Source: Butyricimonas sp. Marseille-P3923
Lineage (GTDB): Bacteria; Bacteroidota; Bacteroidia; Bacteroidales; Marinifilaceae
NCBI RefSeq assembly: GCF_900184685.1
Contig: NZ_FXXL01000005.1
Location: 434,001-498,000, forward strand
DNA length: 64,000 nt
Reading direction: 5' to 3'
Shown piece after piece: positions 36,190 to 43,298 of this stretch (the stretch's first letter is position 1; each line of letters starts with the position of its first letter). The notes under the pieces were generated by a model, which was given only the letters and a program-made list of their open reading frames with translations, searched no databases and was not told the origin of the DNA. Both the position numbers and the translations under genes were made by a program.

Positions 36190-37716
36190 TTAATTTATAT
36201 TGGTTTCAATATCAGGAAGAGGAACTACAAACACACTTTCCGAAGCCTTCACAAAACGACCTTGTGCCTCTGGAATGTCTTTATTTAAACGCTTGTAAAT
36301 AAAATAAATCTGTCCTTCTCCCAACCACTCGCGACGCATATCATTAATCAAAATATCCATAAATTCGTTCGCATCGGCACGAGCAATATTTATCATTGAA
36401 GCATCGCGATCCTTCAATCCGCGACATTTTTTCACGTATGTCAAATAAGTCTTCGCCTTACTCAATCCTTCCGCCCCTCTCTTACACAAAATCTCTGAAG
36501 CAATGTAATACATCTCACTCATTCTGAGCAGTGGCACAAGATGATCAGAAATCTCTATTACACTTTTCGTGGAACCAGAAGTCATCGCATCATATTTCCT
36601 AAATCGAAAATAATTGTGTTGGTTTTTTATATCTTCAACCCAATATGTAAAACGATAATCGTTACTCTTCATAATCTCTTCGCCCGCAATATCCTCTTTT
36701 TCCAAGTCTTCGCCAAAATAATTTCTTTCGAGCTCAGAAACACATAAATAACGCGCCCTATTTTCATTTTCCATCTCATTTACTGCTGAATTATACTTTA
36801 ACAAATCAATCACATGCAATCCGAATATAACATCAGCATAACATTTTCGATCCCCCCGACTATAGTTATTTGCCATACCAAAAGCTCTTGTCTGTGAAGC
36901 AAAACGAATCACTTCATTAGCTTGCTCTAAAGCCTCATCCTCTTTCTGCGCATACAAATATACCCGTGCTAATAACGCCGTTGCCGCCCAATAATTCATG
37001 TGAAAACCTCTATTAACAAGAAATCCCGCATCTGTTTTAAAATTATCATTTACACTGAACGTCCGAGCCGAATCGAACTTCCACAACAATTGCTTTGCAT
37101 CTCTCAAATCTCTGGCAATCAAATCCAAGCATTCGTCGACTGTTTTAGGATTTGAAACGTAAGAAGGATAAATGTCCACATAAGGGATAAACTTACGTTC
37201 CCCAGGATTAGCAGCCGGGGATGGCGCAAACAAACGCAACATATCAAACTGTATAAAGGCTCGCAACACCAAGGCTTCTCCCCAAATCATATTTCTTTCC
37301 CACCATCCCTTTTCAAATTTCTCCGGTTCCGCATGTTCTATCTGCTGTACCAAATTATTACAATTAGCCACAATATTATATGCCTCTTTCCAAATCGAAG
37401 TGATGATCGGCTTGAAATCATAATATTCCCAATCATAATTATCTGCCCCATATTGCATGTCCCCCACACGACCAGATTTACTATAATCATACACTTGTCC
37501 CAACGCATCAACATCCCCCCATGTCAAGTTCTTTCCATACAAATTTATTGATTCCATACTATAATAGATGCCATTCAAAGCGTGGCGAAAACCATTTCCC
37601 GTGCTGAACAATTTCTCCTCAGAAATCTCATCCTCCGGCTCCACGTTCAACCACTCATTGCAGGAAAACATGAAGAATGACAAACCTAAAATCAAATATA
37701 ATAACTTATTTCTCAT
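36190..37716 (-). CDS. SusD/RagB-family lipoprotein
   Basis: A 508-residue SusD homologue: lipobox MFSC, then NEWLNVEPEDEISEEKLF. Typical helical-repeat segments are ALVLRAFIQFDMLRLFAP, WAATALLARVYLYAQKEDEAL and LRMSEMYYIASEILCKRG; the C-terminal LINDMRREWLGEGQIYFIYKR fits the family. It lies 11 bp after the SusC stop. It is most similar to the SusD at 55565 (shared GNGFRHALNGIYYSMES), suggesting the same kind of ligand, predicted to be peptide from the peptidase genes downstream. Confidence 0.93.
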   Translation of the reverse strand: MRNKLLYLILGLSFFMFSCNEWLNVEPEDEISEEKLFSTGNGFRHALNGIYYSMESINLYGKNLTWGDVDALGQVYDYSKSGRVGDMQYGADNYDWEYYDFKPIITSIWKEAYNIVANCNNLVQQIEHAEPEKFEKGWWERNMIWGEALVLRAFIQFDMLRLFAPSPAANPGERKFIPYVDIYPSYVSNPKTVDECLDLIARDLRDAKQLLWKFDSARTFSVNDNFKTDAGFLVNRGFHMNYWAATALLARVYLYAQKEDEALEQANEVIRFASQTRAFGMANNYSRGDRKCYADVIFGLHVIDLLKYNSAVNEMENENRARYLCVSELERNYFGEDLEKEDIAGEEIMKSNDYRFTYWVEDIKNQHNYFRFRKYDAMTSGSTKSVIEISDHLVPLLRMSEMYYIASEILCKRGAEGLSKAKTYLTYVKKCRGLKDRDASMINIARADANEFMDILINDMRREWLGEGQIYFIYKRLNKDIPEAQGRFVKASESVFVVPLPDIETNIN

Positions 37717-37727
37717 AACTTAACTAA

Positions 37728-40700
37728 CTAAAAAGTTGCACGTAAAGAAAAATTCACAGAACGGGCAAAAGGATAACTAGTTCCCCTTTCTTGTTTTACC
37801 GTCGACAAACGGAACAACTCGTTCGTACTCGCTTCCAAACGCAATGTCTTCAAATAAATCTTGCGAAGCCAAGCCGAATTAAAATCATAACTCACCGTCA
37901 ATGCACTCAACGACAAGACATTCTCATCCTGTACAAAGCGGGAGGTCGGTAACGTTACATGATCCATATCTTGTATATCTTTCAGCGGAGTAATATCTCC
38001 CGGCTTTTCCCAACGCTGAGTCAACACTCGTTTATCCACGTTACTCCCCTGAATATCGGCATTCTCCACGTTCATCACCAACGTTTCATTGTACGTCTGT
38101 TTACCCCACTCATAAGCAAACGAGGCAAACAATGAAAAATTCTTATACGTGGCATTTATACCAAATGAACCGCTAGCCTTAGGCTCTGTATCACCAAGTA
38201 CAACCTCTTCAGTCGCTTTCCACACGTTACTGACTTTACCGTTACGATATTGATACAACTCCTTACCATTCGTCGGATCGATACCCAATGAACGTACACC
38301 ATAAATCGCAGTCAAAGAAGACCCCTCTTCATATTTCATGACCGGTTTAATAAAATCCTTATATGTCTTCCCTTCAGCTATCCAGTCAGCAGAAGAGGTC
38401 TGATCTTCTTCTGCGGCTTGATAATATTCATTTACTTGAGAATTATATGCTTTCAAAGCATCCGACACTTTCAATATCTTATTCGTGTTATGGTTCAAAT
38501 TTCCCCATAATGCCACTTGCCAATCTTTGTTCTGCACGATATTAAAACGGAACTGAATATCTATTCCCTCATTCAATGTTTCTCCTAAATTACTCTTGTA
38601 AGAAGAGAAACCCGCAGACCCCGGCAAGGTTACGTCCGTAATCAAATCCACGGTCTTATTGTGATAATAATCAAATACCAACGAAATTCGACTATTCCAA
38701 AATTCCATATCCGCACCAACATTCAGCTTATTCGTTGTCTCCCACTTCAAGTCCCGGTTTCCCAAAGCCCTCAGTGCCACACCGAAGCCACCTATATACC
38801 AACGATCAAAAGTCTTATAAACTGTTTTCGCACTATACGACGGGAAATTCACCTTACCAGTCTGCCCATAGGAAGCTCGAAGTTTCAAACGATTAATAAT
38901 TTTACTACTTCTCCAAAAGCTATAATTATGCACGTTAACACCCGCCCCGAAAGACCAGAATGGAGCCCATTTCTGATCGGAACCAAATTCTGACGACCCA
39001 TCAAAACGAGCAGAAACATCTGCCAAATAAATATCATTCCACGTGTAATTTGCCATCAACAAAAAACCCGCCAAACGACTTTCTCCCTGATTTTTATTCG
39101 GTTTCACATAAATCTCTGCTGCATAATTAGGCGAATGATACTCCCCCGAAGGGAATCCGCGATAATGACTGGAAGTAGTTTCCGAGAAACGAGAAGTAGC
39201 ATTCATCACAGCAGAAGCATTCACGGCATGTCCTCCGAACACTTTCGAGAAATACGCCCCAACCTGCATATCCCAATTGGTAGATTCTCCTTTCGTCAAA
39301 TAAAGATCACCCGCCAATGCACTATCTTCTCCAGTAGCCGACACATTAGAAGAAAGAGGATCTATGAAACGTTCCCTCTTATTCAACTCTTTGGTTATAG
39401 CAAACTGACCTTTCAAATAGAAATAATCAGTCAAATACCACTGTGCCATCAAACGCTCGATAAAAACATCCCCCTTTTCAATATCAAAATTCGCCAAAAG
39501 AGCCTCATACAAAGGATTATTCAATTGTGTCTCACTATGAGTGCGTTTAGAAAAATCCAATTTACCTTTAATTATATCTCCATTTTTGTCATAAGGACGA
39601 TCATAAGGCTGTAAATGAGCATAATCGGAGAAATCACCGTAAGGAGATTCATTTGCTTTCATGTAATTGTACTCTATATAATTCACAACCTGCAAATTCT
39701 TAAGTCGATAATCCACGTGAAATCCCAAATTGACTGTATTCCGGTAAGAATCTTTCATAACACCATTATTGTTATTGTAAGCAAGATCAAGCCCGTAACG
39801 TAAATCGGCATTTCCCCCTTCAATCGACAAGCTATGCTTATGATTTAGGGCATTTCGCAAAGGCAGCGACAGCCAATCCGTGTTTACACCTTCCTGCACT
39901 CGCAACAAACGTTCATTATATGCATTTAACGCCTGACGCCAAGTCATATAATATTTAGTCGTGTAAATCCCTGCTTTCGTTTCAATCTCCAATTTTTCTC
40001 TAGCCGAAGCCAAATTATAATCCGAAAGATCAGGCATGGAAACGGTTCCAGTCAAACTATAAGAAATAGTCACCTCCCCCGGCTTGGGAGCAACAGTCGT
40101 GATCACGACAACACCATTCGCCGCACGGGAACCATACATAGCAGTGGCAGCCGCATCTTTCAATATCTGAATATTCTCCACCCGCATCGGGTCCATATCG
40201 TACACCTTCTGCACGCTGACCTCGAAGCCGTCCATGATAAAAACCGGAAGGTTCGGGTTATTTTTCAACGAAGATTTGGATAAGGCATCTTTATCCAATT
40301 CTTTCACCCCAATACCGGAACGCCCACGGATGTAAATCTCCGGTATAGCATTCGGGTCTGATCCCCATTTATTACTTTGCTGGATACGAAACGAGGGATC
40401 AAATGAAGACAACGCTTGAATAACATTCGTGGAAGAGGCTTTTAACAAATCCTCACGCTTCACGGAAACCGAACTACCCGTGAAACTCTCTTTCCTGATA
40501 TTACCATATCCCGTCACGACCACCTCGTCCATCTCCTCCACGTCTTCCTTCATCGTGATAACCAATTCTTTTCCATCGTTCTTCCGGTCGTTGCTCAATC
40601 GATAATGAATGGTTTCCATTCCAATAAACGAGAATACCAGGATTGTGCTATCCATCTGCGGTATCTCGACTTTAAACTTACCATCGATATCTGTCACCAT

Positions 40701-41171
40701 CCCCAGTTTCGTTCCTTTTATAAGAATTGTAACCCCGGGCAGCGGCTCGCCTTTTCCATCGATCACTTTACCGTTTATCAAGCGAGATTTTTTCTCCACC
40801 TTCTCATCTTTTGCCGGGGTAATAATGACAACATCGTTTTGAATAACATAAGACAAAGGCGTGTCTTTCAACAACAACTTCAACGTTTCGTCCAACGTTG
40901 CATCCGTCACCTTCAGATCTCGTTTTCCATACTTCGCTACCTCTTCTATCTGGTACAAAAAACGATAACCTGTTTTTTGACTCACGTCCATGATAGCTTG
41001 ATCAATCGTAACATTTACCAGATTTATCGTCAATCTTACGACCTGCGACTTTGCCTCTACCTGCAGGAAGAAGAGAGAGATAAACAGAAGAAGAAGGCTG
41101 CGTTTAAAAATAAATCGCATCTTTTCAAATCTTTGCATTCCGCTAAAGACTCCGTTTCCGTTTTTTTTCAT
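37728..41171 (-). CDS. SusC/RagA TonB-dependent transporter with STN signalling domain
   Basis: A 1147-residue transporter with signal peptide (about 1-43), STN domain at about 45-118 (IEEVAKYGKRDLKVTDATLDE), carboxypeptidase-D-like domain from 130 (NGKVIDGKGEPLPGVTILIKG), TonB-box region MDEVVVTGYGNIRKES, plug (IYIRGRSGIGVKELDKD) and barrel. The barrel and plug are nearly the same as those of the SusC at 57095-60523, including the end KQERGTSYPFARSVNFSLRATF-like segment, but the STN is closer to that of the locus-3 SusC. The FecR gene ends 106 bp upstream and is its expected partner. Substrate predicted to be peptide, because seven S9 peptidases are encoded with this locus and its duplicate. 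Confidence 0.95.
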   Translation of the reverse strand: MKKNGNGVFSGMQRFEKMRFIFKRSLLLLFISLFFLQVEAKSQVVRLTINLVNVTIDQAIMDVSQKTGYRFLYQIEEVAKYGKRDLKVTDATLDETLKLLLKDTPLSYVIQNDVVIITPAKDEKVEKKSRLINGKVIDGKGEPLPGVTILIKGTKLGMVTDIDGKFKVEIPQMDSTILVFSFIGMETIHYRLSNDRKNDGKELVITMKEDVEEMDEVVVTGYGNIRKESFTGSSVSVKREDLLKASSTNVIQALSSFDPSFRIQQSNKWGSDPNAIPEIYIRGRSGIGVKELDKDALSKSSLKNNPNLPVFIMDGFEVSVQKVYDMDPMRVENIQILKDAAATAMYGSRAANGVVVITTVAPKPGEVTISYSLTGTVSMPDLSDYNLASAREKLEIETKAGIYTTKYYMTWRQALNAYNERLLRVQEGVNTDWLSLPLRNALNHKHSLSIEGGNADLRYGLDLAYNNNNGVMKDSYRNTVNLGFHVDYRLKNLQVVNYIEYNYMKANESPYGDFSDYAHLQPYDRPYDKNGDIIKGKLDFSKRTHSETQLNNPLYEALLANFDIEKGDVFIERLMAQWYLTDYFYLKGQFAITKELNKRERFIDPLSSNVSATGEDSALAGDLYLTKGESTNWDMQVGAYFSKVFGGHAVNASAVMNATSRFSETTSSHYRGFPSGEYHSPNYAAEIYVKPNKNQGESRLAGFLLMANYTWNDIYLADVSARFDGSSEFGSDQKWAPFWSFGAGVNVHNYSFWRSSKIINRLKLRASYGQTGKVNFPSYSAKTVYKTFDRWYIGGFGVALRALGNRDLKWETTNKLNVGADMEFWNSRISLVFDYYHNKTVDLITDVTLPGSAGFSSYKSNLGETLNEGIDIQFRFNIVQNKDWQVALWGNLNHNTNKILKVSDALKAYNSQVNEYYQAAEEDQTSSADWIAEGKTYKDFIKPVMKYEEGSSLTAIYGVRSLGIDPTNGKELYQYRNGKVSNVWKATEEVVLGDTEPKASGSFGINATYKNFSLFASFAYEWGKQTYNETLVMNVENADIQGSNVDKRVLTQRWEKPGDITPLKDIQDMDHVTLPTSRFVQDENVLSLSALTVSYDFNSAWLRKIYLKTLRLEASTNELFRLSTVKQERGTSYPFARSVNFSLRATF

Positions 41172-41184
41172 ACATTTACATGCT

Positions 41185-41268
41185 TAATAATTAATAATTG
41201 ACTTTTTAATCGTTATTAAACTCACCTAGGAGCAGAAAATATTGGTACTATTTTCTGCTCTTTATATA
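41185..41268 (+). ncRNA. Candidate cis-antisense sRNA at the FecR-SusC junction (locus 4)
   Basis: On the + strand, opposite to SusC, a perfect 12-bp stem GAGCAGAAAATA (41230-41241) / TATTTTCTGCTC (41249-41260) is followed by TTTATATATAA, a terminator-like end. A possible -7 element TACATTTA (41171-41178, one mismatch from TAnnTTTG) sits at the SusC start codon, the same place as in locus 3. A transcript of about 85 nt antisense to the SusC leader is predicted. The promoter is weak, so the terminator is the firmer part. Confidence 0.38.
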
Positions 41269-41277
41269 TAACAACAT

Positions 41278-42471
41278 CTATTTGAATATTTTATTCACGA
41301 ACACTGTTCTCCCTTTCACCTCGAAATGCACCCGCGTAGCCTTCTCCAACATATCCAATATCTCCGTGAAATCCTCGTACCGGGTTAACTCCCCGGAAAA
41401 ATGATACTCTTTCAGCTCCGGATTCACCCAAAATATATCGATATTATACCAGCGTCCCAAACGATTCATGATATCCTCCAGCGTGTTGTTCAACAACACA
41501 AAACGTCCGTCTTTCCACGCGGAATAAAGACTAGCGTCTACCTGCCGGACAACAAGTTGCCCGCCCTCTCCATTATACACGACCTGTTGATTGGGTTGAA
41601 TCTTCACACTCTGCTTTTCGTCATACACCCGAACCAATCCTTCGTTCAACGTGGTTTCCACAATTTTCTTATCCGGATAAGCCTGCAAATTGAACTGAGT
41701 TCCCAAGACCTCGACCGCAATCTTGTCATCCGCATTCACGACAAACGGACGTGCTGCATCTTTTCTAACAATAAAGAAAGCCTCACCCCGCAAAAAAACA
41801 TCCCGTTCGTTCTTCCCGAATTTTACGGGAAATCGAATCTCTGAATCCGAATTCAAAAATACCTCCGTACTATCGGACAAAAACAACTTGTATTCTCCGC
41901 CGCGAGGTACCCGGATTGTATTATATGTCAACACATCTTCTCTACCTTCTCCCGCGATTTCCTCGTAAGAAACTTGATGACCATCATTTTTGGCTATCAT
42001 GCCGCTTCCCAAAGCGATTAACTGTTTTGCATTATCCTGCAACACAATCTCGTCACCGGAAGAAGTAATTAAAACAGCCTTGGAACTACCCCTCTCGATA
42101 CGAGCTATCGGTTGCGCAATCTCCCGTTTCTCCATCGGCTTTCTAGAAAATCCCAAATACAACCCTACCCCGACAAGTAAAATCATAGAAGCCGCTATCC
42201 CCATCCTCCAGGGAAATATACTCCGGCGTTTATCCTGTTCTACCAACTGCTTCTTGAGCAACTCCCATGACTCATTCACTTCAAAACGCCCAGCATATAA
42301 ATCCCGGTCGGGAACATTTTTCCCTTCAAGGATACATTGAAACAATTCCCCGTTCCGAACATCCTCTTTCAACCACGCCTCCAATTTTTCTTCTTCAGCG
42401 GGAAGAATTGTACCGACCATTTTTTTGGCGATCAAACGAGATATTTTATAATCCTTCGGATATTCCATCAT
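41278..42471 (-). CDS. FecR-family anti-sigma factor
   Basis: A 397-residue FecR homologue. N-terminal sigma-binding region EYPKDYKISRLIAKKMVG, very like the FecR at 17179; transmembrane helix at about 88-107; periplasmic FecR domain with VPRGGEYKLFLSDSTEVFLNSDS and VFLRGEAFFIV; C-terminal DUF4974 domain with DIMNRLGRWYNIDIFWV. It is directly downstream of an ECF sigma gene (87 bp gap holding the two-box motif) and upstream of an STN-SusC, the standard trans-envelope switch order. A second Met directly follows the first (42468), so the exact start is uncertain by one codon. Confidence 0.94.
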   Translation of the reverse strand: MMEYPKDYKISRLIAKKMVGTILPAEEEKLEAWLKEDVRNGELFQCILEGKNVPDRDLYAGRFEVNESWELLKKQLVEQDKRRSIFPWRMGIAASMILLVGVGLYLGFSRKPMEKREIAQPIARIERGSSKAVLITSSGDEIVLQDNAKQLIALGSGMIAKNDGHQVSYEEIAGEGREDVLTYNTIRVPRGGEYKLFLSDSTEVFLNSDSEIRFPVKFGKNERDVFLRGEAFFIVRKDAARPFVVNADDKIAVEVLGTQFNLQAYPDKKIVETTLNEGLVRVYDEKQSVKIQPNQQVVYNGEGGQLVVRQVDASLYSAWKDGRFVLLNNTLEDIMNRLGRWYNIDIFWVNPELKEYHFSGELTRYEDFTEILDMLEKATRVHFEVKGRTVFVNKIFK

Positions 42472-42505
42472 AAAACGTCCTAATTCTAATTTATATTTCT
42501 ATCTA

Positions 42506-42534
42506 CAGAACGTCAAAATTTCAAAAAGGGATGA
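42506..42534 (-). promoter_or_regulatory. Candidate ECF-sigma promoter for FecR-SusCD (locus 4)
   Basis: On the minus strand TCATCC (42534-42529) then ACGTTCTG (42513-42506), followed by TAGATAGAAATATAAAT. Boxes, spacing and downstream AT tract match those at 10440 and 17117. It lies in the 86-bp space between the sigma stop and the FecR ATG, about 35 bp before the latter. Confidence 0.55.
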
Positions 42535-42557
42535 GTGAACTTTTCGTTTTTTTTCAA

Positions 42558-43130
42558 TTATATTTTTAACAGCAGAATCAGAAATACATAATAATAATCC
42601 TTCAACGCCACACGCAACACATCCATAGCTTTATATTTAAGCGACTTAACAGTATTCACGGTAATCCCCAATTCCTCTGAAATTTCTTTATTCTGTTTAC
42701 CTTCCAAACTCAATTTTATAATTCGACGACTTTGAGTCGGTAGTGCATCAATTGCCTCGTTAACAATCCGGTATGTTTCCTCCTCTATCAATACGTCTCG
42801 AAAAAAATATTCATTGTCAGCAGCTCCTAGATTATCTTGAACAGGCATTTTCTTTTGCTTCCTCAAATAATCGAAACATTTATTCTTGACGGTTACATAT
42901 AAAAATATATCCGGCGTTGTTTCAAAATCATAAAATTCCCTTTTTTCCCACAAACGCATAAACACCTCCTGAACGATATCTTTTGCAATATCCTCATCCC
43001 CGACAAGACGGCAAGCGACCATACACATAGATAGAAAATATTTTTTAAACAAGACTTCATAAGCCGCAATATTACCCGCACGAATGGAGTCAAATAAAAA
43101 ATCTTCGCTATTTTGATCACTTTCAGACAT
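42558..43130 (-). CDS. ECF-type RNA polymerase sigma factor
   Basis: A 190-residue ECF sigma. Region 2: VLFKKYFLSMCMVACRLV, AKDIVQEVFMRLWEKRE and FLYVTVKNKCFDYLRKQ. Region 4: ALPTQSRRIIKLSLEGKQNKEISEELGI and VNTVKSLKYKAMDVLR. The longer frame opening at 43169 is rejected because a perfect -7 promoter element (43169-43176) overlaps that codon; ATG 43130 gives an N-terminus like its paralogue at 9841. It should control the FecR-SusCD genes just downstream. It also lies right after the terminator of the duplicate locus 43299-61960, which has a FecR but no sigma of its own, so it might serve both. Confidence 0.94.
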   Translation of the reverse strand: MSESDQNSEDFLFDSIRAGNIAAYEVLFKKYFLSMCMVACRLVGDEDIAKDIVQEVFMRLWEKREFYDFETTPDIFLYVTVKNKCFDYLRKQKKMPVQDNLGAADNEYFFRDVLIEEETYRIVNEAIDALPTQSRRIIKLSLEGKQNKEISEELGITVNTVKSLKYKAMDVLRVALKDYYYVFLILLLKI

Positions 43131-43168
43131 AATTCTATGAGTTACACCAGAAAAAACTCTTCCGGTCA

Positions 43169-43176
43169 CAAAAGTA
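43169..43176 (-). promoter_or_regulatory. Bacteroidota -7 element of the sigma gene (TACTTTTG)
   Basis: On the minus strand TACTTTTG matches TAnnTTTG exactly. Transcription would begin near 43162, about 30 bp before ATG 43130. This placement shows that the upstream in-frame start at 43169 cannot be used. A TTG lies about 23 bp further upstream as a possible, off-spaced -33 element. Confidence 0.55.
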
Positions 43177-43249
43177 GAGAAAAAAATGAAAATAACAATT
43201 TCACGAATAATTACTACTCATTCGCAACACAAATTATTTTGCAATAAAA

Positions 43250-43277
43250 AACTCGTTTTACATCTGTAAAACGAGTT
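43250..43277 (-). terminator. Intrinsic terminator ending locus 5
   Basis: Perfect 12-bp stem AACTCGTTTTAC / GTAAAACGAGTT (43250-43261, 43266-43277), 4-base loop, followed on the minus strand by TTTTTATTG. It lies 22 bp after the stop of the S9 gene at 43299 and separates locus 5 from the sigma gene of locus 4. Confidence 0.88.
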
Positions 43278-43298
43278 CTTCACGTTAAATTATCTCAC

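Noticed and set aside
43128-43169. Longer sigma factor starting at 43169
   Set aside because: The codon overlaps a perfect -7 promoter element and adds residues absent from the paralogue at 9841; ATG 43130 is used.
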